Source: Actinomycetota bacterium | GTDB taxonomy: Bacteria > Actinomycetota > Actinomycetes > Nanopelagicales > Nanopelagicaceae | NCBI GenBank assembly: GCA_009705235.1 | Contig: WLCR01000012.1 | Coordinates: 1-14,019, forward strand | Length of the DNA: 14,019 bases | Direction of reading: 5' to 3' | Shown: piece after piece, positions 1 through 7,203 of the stretch | Numbering within the stretch: the stretch's first letter is position 1 | Layout: the number at the start of each line of letters is the position of its first letter | The notes under the pieces: model-generated | Seen by the model: the letters and a program-made list of their open reading frames with translations, nothing else | Database searches by the model: none | What the model was told of the DNA's origin: nothing | Program-made: the position numbers and the translations under genes

Positions 1-883
1 TAAGAACAACTGCATCGCGTGGTGCACCCTTTTCGCCTGCAAATATCGCTGTTGTAATCCGCGCATTTTCAAGAGCGTCTCCACCTACAAGTGCTGAGAT
101 TGGCGCTCTGGAAATACCAAAATCAAGTGGATCAATAAGATCACTGGAGATCTCACCGTTACCAATTGTTAACACTGAGGTAGTGGTGGCAAGTGTGATT
201 TCATCTAATCCATCATCACCACGGAAAACGAAGCCATCTACTCCCCGATCGCCCAACACCTGGGCCATAACTAAATGCACTCGTTCATTTGCAACTCCAA
301 TTGCTGCCGCCTTGGGTCTAGCCGGGTTTGCTAAAGGTCCTAATAGATTAAAAACAGTTGGAACTCCGAGCTCTTTTCGTGCCGGTGCAGCAAAGCGCAT
401 CGACGGATGAAATATCGGAGCAAAACAAAATCCAATTCCAAGTTCTGCAAAAGATTTCTCCACACCCGCACCATCAAGGTTGATATTGACTCCTAAGGCT
501 TCCAGCAAATCGGCAGCCCCTGATTTTGATGATGCAGCACGATTTCCATGTTTAACAACTTTAACCCCTGCAGCCGCAGCGATGATTGCAGCTGTAGTTG
601 AAATGTTTATTGTGTTAGCACCATCCCCACCTGTGCCAACGGTGTCCACTGCTCTTTCGTCAATAGAAATTGGGGCACAATGTTGATACATCTGAGAAAC
701 CAGCGCGCCTACCTCGTCGGAAGTTTCACCTTTAGCTTTCAGTGCAAGTAGAAAGCTTTTGATCTCCTCAATCTCTGCATTTCCAGTGAGAATTTCATTC
801 ATGCACCACTGAACATCTGCCGTTTCAAGATCAAGTCCCAACAATAAATGTGCAATATGTGAATTCCACTGCGATTGCATCAT
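1..883 (-). CDS. trpD: Anthranilate phosphoribosyltransferase (TrpD), 3' end cut by window edge
   Basis: TrpD transfers phosphoribose from PRPP to anthranilate, the second committed step of tryptophan synthesis, in the cytoplasm. My translation of the minus strand gives 294 residues before the window ends. It has the family signatures GTGGDG (residues 83-88, PRPP/diphosphate loop), KHGNRAASSKSGAAD (111-125), NLLGPLANPA (179-188) and an acidic DE pair at 227-228 (Mg binding). Family members are about 340-350 residues, so roughly the last 50 are missing because of the window edge, not because the gene is broken. The start is one of two adjacent ATGs at 883 and 880. An AGG lies 2 bases before the first and 5 before the second, so 880 may be the real start. 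It begins 8 bases after the receiver-protein stop and is probably co-transcribed with it. trpD next to ctaE-qcrCAB is also the order in Mycobacterium. Confidence 0.95.
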   Translation of the reverse strand, partial: MMQSQWNSHIAHLLLGLDLETADVQWCMNEILTGNAEIEEIKSFLLALKAKGETSDEVGALVSQMYQHCAPISIDERAVDTVGTGGDGANTINISTTAAIIAAAAGVKVVKHGNRAASSKSGAADLLEALGVNINLDGAGVEKSFAELGIGFCFAPIFHPSMRFAAPARKELGVPTVFNLLGPLANPARPKAAAIGVANERVHLVMAQVLGDRGVDGFVFRGDDGLDEITLATTTSVLTIGNGEISSDLIDPLDFGISRAPISALVGGDALENARITTAIFAGEKGAPRDAVVL

Positions 884-891
884 TGCCTCAT

Positions 892-1308
892 TCAAGCAGA
901 AACGAGTGATGTGCCACGCAATAATTGTGCTGCTGTTGTTGCAAGAGTAAATGGATCAATTGGGTGTACAACAGATGCTTCAGCCAATGACCACGCGGCA
1001 AGCCAAGCATCTTCTTTTCGTCCTGTAATAACCAGAACTGGCGGGCATTCAAAAACTTCATCCTTTAACTGGCGAGCAATTCCAAGTCCACCTTCTTGGG
1101 CAGCTTCTCCATCCAGAATGAATAGATCTACATGTGATCCTCCGTTTTTGCTGTCTACATAGGCCCGTAAGGCAGACCCGGTCGCGAATTCGTGAATCTC
1201 GTGTTCTGGTAAATCTGCCGCGACTCTTCGCCCCAAGGCAGAAGCAATTGATGCTCGAACCGATGAATCATCGGAGTAAACAATGATCTGCTTCTTAGGT
1301 TCTGTCAT
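892..1308 (-). CDS. Stand-alone response-regulator receiver-like protein with degenerate active site
   Basis: This 138-residue protein looks like a single CheY-type receiver domain with no output domain. Visible elements are a hydrophobic first strand followed by the acidic pair D13-D14, a candidate phospho-acceptor D66 at the end of a hydrophobic strand (LFILD), and T95 after the VLVI strand. The position that normally carries the conserved Lys-Pro is H115-P116 (VVHP), so the lysine that contacts the phosphoryl group is absent. It may therefore be a pseudo-receiver or may signal without classical phosphorylation; that is inference. No histidine kinase is nearby. It is divergent from ctaE and is followed 8 bases later by trpD. 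The ATG at 1308 is preceded by a -10-like TAGACT that suggests a leaderless transcript. Receiver fold is fairly secure; function is unknown. Confidence 0.75.
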   Translation of the reverse strand: MTEPKKQIIVYSDDSSVRASIASALGRRVAADLPEHEIHEFATGSALRAYVDSKNGGSHVDLFILDGEAAQEGGLGIARQLKDEVFECPPVLVITGRKEDAWLAAWSLAEASVVHPIDPFTLATTAAQLLRGTSLVSA

Positions 1309-1315
1309 AGGTCAA

Positions 1316-1321
1316 AGTCTA
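1316..1321 (-). promoter_or_regulatory. -10 element of receiver-protein gene (leaderless)
   Basis: On the minus strand TAGACT ends exactly 7 bases before the ATG at 1308, placing transcription start at the A of the start codon. There is no Shine-Dalgarno between them. The -35 region (about 1338-1344) is poor, reading AGTTCG or GTTCGG. Confidence 0.5.
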
Positions 1322-1366
1322 TTCTCGAATTGATGCCCCGAACTCATTTTTTTGATCAGGAGCCAG

Positions 1367-1379
1367 CACTTTTAAAGTG
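1367..1379. promoter_or_regulatory. Palindrome in the divergent receiver/ctaE intergenic region
   Basis: CACTTT-T-AAAGTG is a perfect inverted repeat with 6-base arms and a one-base centre. A second, looser repeat follows directly: ATCCG at 1380-1384 and CGGAT at 1393-1397. They lie between two divergent genes, where an operator would be expected, but no known regulator site is recognised. Short palindromes arise by chance in A+T-rich spacers. Confidence 0.25.
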
Positions 1380-1454
1380 ATCCGTTTCACCTCGGATGCG
1401 CCCATTTTCGACACCCCATGGGCTTGATGGCAAGACGGCGAGCCTGATTTCGGG

Positions 1455-1460
1455 AATAAT
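1455..1460 (+). promoter_or_regulatory. Candidate -10 element of the ctaE-qcrCAB operon (leaderless)
   Basis: AATAAT (5 of 6 matches to TATAAT) ends 7 bases before the ATG at 1468, the same geometry as at other gene starts in this window. No convincing -35 is visible at the expected distance. There is no good Shine-Dalgarno before this ATG, which fits a leaderless mRNA. Confidence 0.4.
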
Positions 1461-1467
1461 CGCCCCT

Positions 1468-2091
1468 ATGTCAAGCACAGTCGCACACCAGAAAATCACA
1501 CGCCCCAACGCCGTAGCAGTGGGCACAATCGTGTGGCTTGCAAGTGAACTTATGTTCTTTGCTGCTTTGTTTGCAATGTATTTCACAATCAGAGCTGTGC
1601 AAGGTCCAGAAATTTGGGCGGAATCTACTGAGCTGCTTAATATTCCTTTTGCTGCCTTCAATACAACAATTCTTGTTCTTTCATCCGTGACATGCCAGTT
1701 TGGTGTCTTCGCCGCTGAACGTTTTCAGAATCATCGAACAGGAAATTTATTTCAAATCAATAAATGGGGAATGCGCGAATGGTTTGCGACAACATTTTTA
1801 ATGGGAGCCTTTTTCGTTTCGGGTCAAATTTATGAATATGCAATGTTGGTGTCCGAAGGAAAGACTCTTTCATCAGATGCATACGGTTCGGTTTTCTATA
1901 TTGCTACGGGGTTTCACGGCTTACATGTAACTGGTGGATTGATCGCATTTTTGATTGTCATGGTTCGAGTTTCAAAGGCGCGACGATTTACTCATCAGCA
2001 AGCAACAACAGCAATCGTAGTTTCGTATTACTGGCACTTCGTAGACGTCGTGTGGATCGCGCTCTTTTCAGCGATCTACCTCATTAAGTAG
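1468..2091 (+). CDS. ctaE: Cytochrome c oxidase subunit III (CtaE)
   Basis: CtaE is subunit III of the aa3-type oxidase (complex IV). It has no redox centre and stabilises the core subunit I. The 207-residue product has the usual actinobacterial sequence: [20 protein letters not shown] in the first helix, [15 protein letters not shown], the [20 protein letters not shown] segment with its conserved histidines, and a C-terminal helix with [16 protein letters not shown] predict five membrane helices. The reading frame is open upstream to an ATG at 1396, but the ATG at 1468 gives the normal N-terminus (MSST...) and length (about 200 residues) and has a -10-like hexamer 7 bases before it. qcrC starts 12 bases after its stop. 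Linking ctaE with qcrCAB instead of with ctaCD is typical of Actinobacteria, whose complexes III and IV form one supercomplex. Confidence 0.95.
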   Translation: MSSTVAHQKITRPNAVAVGTIVWLASELMFFAALFAMYFTIRAVQGPEIWAESTELLNIPFAAFNTTILVLSSVTCQFGVFAAERFQNHRTGNLFQINKWGMREWFATTFLMGAFFVSGQIYEYAMLVSEGKTLSSDAYGSVFYIATGFHGLHVTGGLIAFLIVMVRVSKARRFTHQQATTAIVVSYYWHFVDVVWIALFSAIYLIK

Positions 2092-2103
2092 TAAAGGAAT
2101 CAC

Positions 2104-2895
2104 GTGAAGCGCATATCTCGCTACCGTCGCCACAAAGCGGCTGGACCATTTCTACTTCTCTTGGCTTTACTAGCAATCGGAACAACTTTTAGTGTTGCGA
2201 GTGCGACAACTGCGGCAGAAACTACTTCTGCAGATCGCTCATTACAAATTGAAGAAGGACGCCAAATTTTTCTAAAGGGTTGCTCTTCTTGCCATGGACT
2301 AAATGCTGAAGGAGCACAGATCGCACCGTCGCTAATAGGCGTTGGAGCCGCGTCCGTAGATTTTCAAGTTGGTACCGGTCGCATGCCTATGGCGGACATG
2401 AGCACCCAAGCTATGCGCAAGGAACCTCTTTATAATGCAGAAGAAACAGCAGCTTTAGCTGCCTATGTCGCATCACTTGCACCCGGACCTGCTATTCCTG
2501 GTGAGTCAGAACTTAATTTTGAACGTGATGGAAGCACTGCCGAAGGTGGAGAGTTATTCCGAAATAACTGCGCAATGTGTCACAACTTCGCTGGTCAAGG
2601 CGGTGCGCTATCGCAGGGAAAGTACGCTCCAACATTGATGGGTGTCGAACCAAGGCATATTTACGAGGCCATGGTTACTGGTCCACAATCCATGCCAGTG
2701 TTTAGTGATAAAACAATTACACCTGAAGAAAAGCTATCCATCATTAAGTGGATTAAATCTGCTGAAAAGGAACCGAATCTTGGTGGAGCATCTCTAGGGC
2801 GCGTAGGTCCTGTGACAGAAGGTTTATTGGGTTGGGTTCTTGGACTAGGCATACTCATCGGTGTTGCCGTCTGGCTAGCAATGAAGGCGAGATAG
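2104..2895 (+). CDS. qcrC: Menaquinol-cytochrome c reductase diheme cytochrome c subunit (QcrC)
   Basis: QcrC is the diheme c-type cytochrome of the actinobacterial bcc complex. It replaces both cytochrome c1 and a soluble cytochrome c, handing electrons directly to CuA of the oxidase. The 263-residue protein has a basic N-terminus and signal-anchor helix (about 14-35), two heme-attachment motifs CSSCH (60-64) and CAMCH (156-160), candidate axial methionines at 94/96 (GRMPM) and 197 (SMP), and a C-terminal membrane helix (about 240-260). Both hemes would face outside the membrane. It starts at GTG (2104), with an AAAGGA Shine-Dalgarno 5 bases upstream and 12 bases after the ctaE stop. The heme-attachment and maturation genes are not in this window. 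Confidence 0.95.
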   Translation: MKRISRYRRHKAAGPFLLLLALLAIGTTFSVASATTAAETTSADRSLQIEEGRQIFLKGCSSCHGLNAEGAQIAPSLIGVGAASVDFQVGTGRMPMADMSTQAMRKEPLYNAEETAALAAYVASLAPGPAIPGESELNFERDGSTAEGGELFRNNCAMCHNFAGQGGALSQGKYAPTLMGVEPRHIYEAMVTGPQSMPVFSDKTITPEEKLSIIKWIKSAEKEPNLGGASLGRVGPVTEGLLGWVLGLGILIGVAVWLAMKAR

Positions 2896-2899
2896 AAAC

Positions 2900-3895
2900 A
2901 TGTCTAATGAAATCGAAGCTATAAAAGATCCAGGACTTCCTGCACATGTTCACCGCAAGGCAGATACCGATTCAGCTGCAGCAGATCGTGCAGAACGCCA
3001 AGTAGCAATTCTTTTTGGGATTTCTGCACTAGGAACAGCTCTCCTTATTGTTTCTTACATTTTTATTCCGGATGATGTTTTCATTTTTATTCCTGTTATG
3101 GGAAATCAGAATGCTCATCAGCTCGGTCTCGGCTTGGGCATGGCAATTTCATTATTTTTTATCGGCATGGGTGCAATTCATTGGGCTAAAACTTTGATGC
3201 CTGATACAGAAGTAGTTGCACAACGTCACGAATTCCGTTCCCCCGATTCTGATCGCAAAGAGTTTGTGGAAGCAGTAAAATCTGGCGCAGGCGCTGCTGG
3301 ATTAGGTCGCCGTTCTTTGATCAAGAAATCTCTCGGAGCCGCTCTTGGTTTATCTGCACTGTCTCCTCTGCTTCTCCTTCGCGACTTGGGTCCATTGCCT
3401 GAAAAAGAACTTGAAAAGACAACCTGGAAATCAGGTACCTACCTAGTGACCGATCCAGGTAATCGTCGTATCAAAGCCTCAGATCTTGAAGTTGGCGCAG
3501 TAGCTCAAGTACTTCCTGAAATAGAAGATCCAGAGCATCGTAAACTAAGCGACATCGCTAAGGATGCAGTGTTGCTCATTCGTCTTCGCCCGCAAGAGTT
3601 CAACCTTGAAGCTAACAAGTTGGCTATGACTCATGATGGCATTATTGCTTTCTCAAAGATTTGTTCACACATGGGGTGCGCAGTAGCGCTCTATGAACAA
3701 CAAACAAAGCACCTTCTCTGCCCATGTCACCAATCAACATTTGATGTAACCCGTGGGGCAAAAGTTATCTTTGGACCTTCTGCCAGGCCATTACCTCAAT
3801 TAGATATTACAATCGACCAAGAGGGTTATTTAGTGGCACGCCAACCATTCTCCGAACCCGTCGGACCTAGTTTCTGGGAGCGAAACTCACAATGA
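2900..3895 (+). CDS. qcrA: Rieske iron-sulfur subunit of bcc complex (QcrA)
   Basis: QcrA carries the [2Fe-2S] cluster that takes the first electron from menaquinol at the Qo site of QcrB and passes it to QcrC. The C-terminal Rieske domain shows CSHMGC (255-260) and CPCH (274-277). C255, H257, C274 and H277 are the cluster ligands, and C260/C276 the usual disulfide pair. The N-terminal region has two membrane helices (about 35-57 and 72-95) and then a third preceded by a twin-arginine-like stretch, RRSLIKK (138-144). This is the three-helix, Tat-assisted topology known for actinobacterial QcrA and unlike the single-anchor mitochondrial protein. The length of 331 residues fits. It starts 4 bases after the qcrC stop and overlaps qcrB by 4 bases (ATGA), so translation is probably coupled. 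Confidence 0.95.
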   Translation: MSNEIEAIKDPGLPAHVHRKADTDSAAADRAERQVAILFGISALGTALLIVSYIFIPDDVFIFIPVMGNQNAHQLGLGLGMAISLFFIGMGAIHWAKTLMPDTEVVAQRHEFRSPDSDRKEFVEAVKSGAGAAGLGRRSLIKKSLGAALGLSALSPLLLLRDLGPLPEKELEKTTWKSGTYLVTDPGNRRIKASDLEVGAVAQVLPEIEDPEHRKLSDIAKDAVLLIRLRPQEFNLEANKLAMTHDGIIAFSKICSHMGCAVALYEQQTKHLLCPCHQSTFDVTRGAKVIFGPSARPLPQLDITIDQEGYLVARQPFSEPVGPSFWERNSQ

Positions 3896-5475
3896 CAGTT
3901 GAAGCGCGTTTAGGGTCTGTTGCAAATTATGTAGATGAGCGCACTGGTGCTGCTGCATGGATGAAAAAGAATTTACAAAAGGTGTTTCCTGATCACTGGT
4001 CTTTCCTATTGGGTGAAGTTGCGCTGTATTCATTTGTTATTTTGCTCCTGTCTGGAACATTCCTAACATTTTGGTTTGACCCATCTCAGCGGGAAGTTGT
4101 TTATGAAGGCAGTTATGAACCGCTAGAGGGTATAAAGATGTCGGCCGCTTACGCTTCGGCTCTTCATATCTCTTTTGAAGTTCGCGGCGGACTATTGATG
4201 CGCCAGATCCACCACTGGGCTGCACTGATTTTTATGGCAGCGATTGTTGCTCACATGATGCGCGTGTTTTTCACTGGAGCCTTCCGCAAGCCACGTGAAG
4301 GAAACTGGATTATTGGTATTGGACTTTTAACCCTCGGAATTGTTGAAGGATTCCTTGGTTATTCACTTCCTGATGATCTCTTGTCCGGTACCGGAATTCG
4401 TATCGCCGAAGCGATCATTCAAGCCTTACCTGTCGTTGGTTCTTATCTCGCCTACTTTGCTTTCGGTGGAGCCTTCCCGGGAGAATCATTTATTCCTCGA
4501 ATTTATACAGTTCACGTCCTGTTATTGCCTGGAGCTTTCCTAGCTCTGATCACCGCTCACCTCATGCTTGTCTGGTATCAGAAGCACACTCAGTATCCAG
4601 GTCCAGGTCGCACAGAAAAGAATGTTGTTGGATATCCATTAATGCCTACATACATGGCTAAAGCTGGCGGTTTCTTTTTCATTGTCTTCGGTGTGACAGC
4701 GTTTTTAGCCGCTGTTGCATCTATAAATCCAATTTGGCTTTATGGTCCGTACACGCCAGGACAAATTTCAGCCGGTTCACAACCCGATTGGTATATGGGA
4801 TGGCTGGATGGATTAGTTCGAATGGCTCCCCCAATCGAGACTCACGCCTTTGGCCACACTATTTCCTGGAATATTTTGGTACCGGGATTAATTATTCCTG
4901 GAATCTTGTTTACTGGAATGGCTTTGTATCCATTTATTGAAAGTTGGATAACTGGCGATAAGCGTGAACATCATTTGTTAGATCGTCCACGCAACGCACC
5001 AAACCGCACCGCACTTGGTGCCATGTCACTTACATTTGTGATGGTGACTTTGATTAATGGTGGCAACGACATTATTGCTACGCATTTCGATCTTTCGATC
5101 AACCAAATCATGTGGGGCACTCGATTTGGCGTATTTATCCTGCCTCCGCTTGCATTTGTGATCACAAAACGACTTTGCTTGTCCTTACAGCGTGCTGACC
5201 GTGAATTAGTTCTACATGGTCGCGAAACCGGAACACTTCTACGTTTGCCACATGGTGAGTTTGTAGAAGTGCATGAACCGATTTCACCTGAGAAGGCATT
5301 CCTACTGACATCACACGAGCAAGCCCCACCACTAGAGCTACCAGAGGTAGATGGCCGTGGAGTAAAGCGTGCAGGTGCCTTAAGAAACAAGCTGCGTTCG
5401 CGTATGAGTGTTGCAAATGCCGAAGCAATTCCTAAGGTTTCAGTTAACGATCTGAAAGAGATCGAACATCACTAA
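3892..5475 (+). CDS. qcrB: Cytochrome b subunit of bcc complex (QcrB)
   Basis: QcrB is the membrane core of complex III. It binds two b hemes and oxidises menaquinol at the Qo site. In the 527-residue product the heme ligand pairs are H107/H121 in RQIHHW...AHMM and H208/H223 in YTVHVL...TAHLM, spaced 14 and 15 residues apart; the 15-residue spacing resembles the b6 type. The Qo-site motif is PDWY (298-301), the usual actinobacterial form of PEWY. About eight to nine membrane helices are expected. The last roughly 100 residues are a soluble, charged tail with LHGRETGTLLRLPHGEFVEV, typical of Actinobacteria. It is the last gene of ctaE-qcrCAB. Its TAA interlocks with the TAG of the convergent EamA gene, and the likely operon terminator lies just beyond, inside that gene. 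Confidence 0.96.
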   Translation: MTVEARLGSVANYVDERTGAAAWMKKNLQKVFPDHWSFLLGEVALYSFVILLLSGTFLTFWFDPSQREVVYEGSYEPLEGIKMSAAYASALHISFEVRGGLLMRQIHHWAALIFMAAIVAHMMRVFFTGAFRKPREGNWIIGIGLLTLGIVEGFLGYSLPDDLLSGTGIRIAEAIIQALPVVGSYLAYFAFGGAFPGESFIPRIYTVHVLLLPGAFLALITAHLMLVWYQKHTQYPGPGRTEKNVVGYPLMPTYMAKAGGFFFIVFGVTAFLAAVASINPIWLYGPYTPGQISAGSQPDWYMGWLDGLVRMAPPIETHAFGHTISWNILVPGLIIPGILFTGMALYPFIESWITGDKREHHLLDRPRNAPNRTALGAMSLTFVMVTLINGGNDIIATHFDLSINQIMWGTRFGVFILPPLAFVITKRLCLSLQRADRELVLHGRETGTLLRLPHGEFVEVHEPISPEKAFLLTSHEQAPPLELPEVDGRGVKRAGALRNKLRSRMSVANAEAIPKVSVNDLKEIEHH

Positions 5476-6335
5476 TTAGCTATAACAAGCCAAACACCCA
5501 GGGCGGTAACTCCTATTCCTAGGAAGCCTTGGGTGTTTACTTTTTCACCAAATAGAAGGAACGCTTCTACTGCGGTAGCTGGTGGGACTAAGTAGAACAA
5601 AGAAGAAACCGAAGCTGCACTGCCAGTATTGAGCAACCAGAGCAATAACAAAATTGCACCAACAGATATACCGCCAATTAACCACACAAATGCAACAATA
5701 AATTGGCCGCTCCACTGAATCCGAGTCCCACTAGTTGCTACAGCAGCTATTGCGAGGATCAAACCACTCGCGAGATATTGGTATGCAGTTCCAGAGATCA
5801 ATGGAACATCCGTGCCAAACTTTTTTTGCAGTAAAGTCGCAGTCGTACTGCCAATTAATGCAATAAGAATCCCAATAACACTGCTAGCAGGAATATCTTG
5901 CTCAAAGGTAGGGCCCAACACTAAAACAACACCTATTAATCCAATCACTAATCCAGCTACTTGCTTTGCCTTAAGCTGCTCTCCCAAAATTTTTACAGCC
6001 ATAAGTGACACTAAAACTGGTTGCAGACTAGTCACGACAGCGGCCACACCTGCCGGAAGTCCCTTGGAAATGGAGAAAAACACACCCCCTAGGTAACAGG
6101 CATGCAGAAAGAAGCCAATCAGTGATGACCGCCTGATTGCGGATGCGCCAATTGATATGGGTAATTTCAAAACCAGAGCAATTACAAAGAGAATGAATGC
6201 CGCAATCAAAATCCGAACTGACAAAAACACGAAGGGATCTGCGTAGGGCAAACCATATTTCGCACCTACAAATCCGGTGCTCCATAAAAGCACAAAGAGC
6301 GCGGGAGCAAATCTAGAAAGCTTTAAGCCTCGCAA
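5472..6335 (-). CDS. EamA/DMT-family transporter
   Basis: This is a 287-residue integral membrane protein of the drug/metabolite transporter superfamily with two EamA repeats (roughly 8-130 and 145-285) and about ten helices. Typical features are LLWSTGFVGAKYG in the first helix, the SLQPVLVSLMAVKILGEQL segment closing repeat one, and LVPPATAVEAFLLFGEKV near the end of repeat two. Relatives export amino acids or other metabolites; substrate cannot be told from sequence. The only sensible start is TTG at 6335, with AAGG shortly before it. No ATG occurs early enough to keep the first helix. This start lies inside the SRPBCC gene (13-base overlap), so translation is probably coupled. It is the last gene of the ctaC-ctaD-ctaF minus-strand operon and converges on qcrB with a 4-base overlap. 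Confidence 0.88.
   Translation of the reverse strand: MRGLKLSRFAPALFVLLWSTGFVGAKYGLPYADPFVFLSVRILIAAFILFVIALVLKLPISIGASAIRRSSLIGFFLHACYLGGVFFSISKGLPAGVAAVVTSLQPVLVSLMAVKILGEQLKAKQVAGLVIGLIGVVLVLGPTFEQDIPASSVIGILIALIGSTTATLLQKKFGTDVPLISGTAYQYLASGLILAIAAVATSGTRIQWSGQFIVAFVWLIGGISVGAILLLLWLLNTGSAASVSSLFYLVPPATAVEAFLLFGEKVNTQGFLGIGVTALGVWLVIAN
5492..5545 (+). terminator. Rho-independent terminator of ctaE-qcrCAB, inside the convergent EamA gene
   Basis: Arms AAACACCCAGGGC (5492-5504) and GCCTTGGGTGTTT (5526-5538) pair over 13 positions with one G-U. The loop holds a second perfect 5-base stem, TCCTA (5511-5515) with TAGGA (5520-5524). A plus-strand TTTTT follows at 5541-5545. It lies 16 bases after the qcrB stop and entirely within the last codons of the opposing transporter gene. 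Confidence 0.75.
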
Positions 6336-6796
6336 ATCGCCTTCAACCGCACTAATGATTTAGCCATCCACTTGGGGTTGTGCGCCATGGTTCCTGTCAT
6401 CTTCAGCCAACGCGCTGCATATCCAGGTATTGCGCTGGCATCAAAAGACTCCGTAACCTGCGTAGATCCATTGCCTAAATCTGCGAGCTCATATGACCAG
6501 GTCCACTTCATCAAATGGCACCAGGTGATCTTTTTATTCTCTTCGAATGCGACAACCGTATTTTTGATGCGATATGGGACCTTAATTTTCATAGCCATGG
6601 AAAATTTAGCGCCTAAAAACAATCTTTCTGGGCCGGAGATAGATTTCTGAATAGTGTCAGATCCATCAAATAGTCGATGGGACGCTGGATTTGCAAGGAC
6701 ATCAAAGATTTTGTGTGCAGGAGCTTTGATGATTATGCGAGCAGCAGTTGTATTCGGAAAATCTGTCGTAAGAATCTCTGCCCGTACATCGCTCAT
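6323..6796 (-). CDS. SRPBCC (START/polyketide cyclase-like) family protein
   Basis: The 157-residue cytoplasmic protein has the layout of an SRPBCC lipid- or ligand-binding fold. It opens with a first strand and the family-like stretch IIIKAPAHKIFDVLANPASH (20-39). A middle region of alternating strands follows (KITWCHLMKWTWSYEL), then a strand with GSTQVTESFD, and a long C-terminal helix (about 127-155). No membrane helix or signal peptide is seen. Members bind hydrophobic small molecules or act as cyclases or hydrolases, and the ligand cannot be read from sequence. Its ATG shares one base with the ctaF stop (TAATG) and its 3' end overlaps the EamA gene by 13 bases, so it is translated within the ctaC-ctaD-ctaF operon. 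Why it sits there is unknown; it is not a recognised oxidase subunit. Confidence 0.8.
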   Translation of the reverse strand: MSDVRAEILTTDFPNTTAARIIIKAPAHKIFDVLANPASHRLFDGSDTIQKSISGPERLFLGAKFSMAMKIKVPYRIKNTVVAFEENKKITWCHLMKWTWSYELADLGNGSTQVTESFDASAIPGYAARWLKMTGTMAHNPKWMAKSLVRLKAICEA

Positions 6797-7200
6797 TAAT
6801 GTACCGAAGAACTCGTTGGCTTCTCATATTCGGTGACCATTCCTATGACAGAAATCATTAGTGCACCGAGACCAATCAGTGAAAGCCACCAACCAACTAA
6901 TAATCCCAAACCAAGCGTGCAGGCGCTCAACGCAACTGGTAAAGGCCACCATGAATGTGGGCTGTAGAAACCAAGTTCTCCAGCGCCATCAGAAATTTCT
7001 GCCATGAGATTATCTTCAGGAAGGTCTACGCCGATTCGTTTTTGTGTAAACCAAACATAAAATCCAATCATTCCCGCCAAACATGCAGACAACAGTAAAC
7101 CGCTAATTCCTAATGGTTCTCCACCGACTAGGACATACACAACTGTGACAATCGCGTAGAAAACGGCAAGTCCGCCAAATAACTTCCAAGAGGCCTTCAT
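6796..7200 (-). CDS. ctaF: Actinobacterial cytochrome c oxidase subunit IV (CtaF)
   Basis: CtaF is the small fourth subunit specific to actinobacterial aa3 oxidases. It has no cofactor and sits at the edge of complex IV in the III-IV supercomplex. The 134-residue protein begins MKASWKLFGGLAVFYAIV and has two N-terminal helices (about 7-27 and 32-52), a polar section with GFYSPHSWWPL (77-87), and two C-terminal helices (about 88-125). GFYSPHSWWPL is a hallmark of the family. It starts 3 bases after the ctaD stop, with a GAGGGG-type Shine-Dalgarno inside the ctaD 3' end, and overlaps the next gene by one base. Position directly after ctaD supports the identification. Confidence 0.93.
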   Translation of the reverse strand: MKASWKLFGGLAVFYAIVTVVYVLVGGEPLGISGLLLSACLAGMIGFYVWFTQKRIGVDLPEDNLMAEISDGAGELGFYSPHSWWPLPVALSACTLGLGLLVGWWLSLIGLGALMISVIGMVTEYEKPTSSSVH

Positions 7201-7203
7201 TGT

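Noticed and set aside
1396..1467. Longer N-terminus for ctaE starting at ATG 1396
   Set aside because: The extra 24 residues do not look like CtaE. The 1468 ATG gives the usual length and N-terminus and has a -10-like element 7 bases upstream.
4971..5428. Two long antisense open frames opposite the 3' part of qcrB
   Set aside because: Their translations are low-complexity, resemble no family, and lie opposite a strongly conserved gene; they are frame shadows.
5448..5464. Perfect hairpin CGATCT/AGATCG in the end of qcrB as a minus-strand terminator of the transporter operon
   Set aside because: The stem is only 6 bases and no T-tract follows on the minus strand. It may be incidental to qcrB coding, so it is not listed as a terminator.
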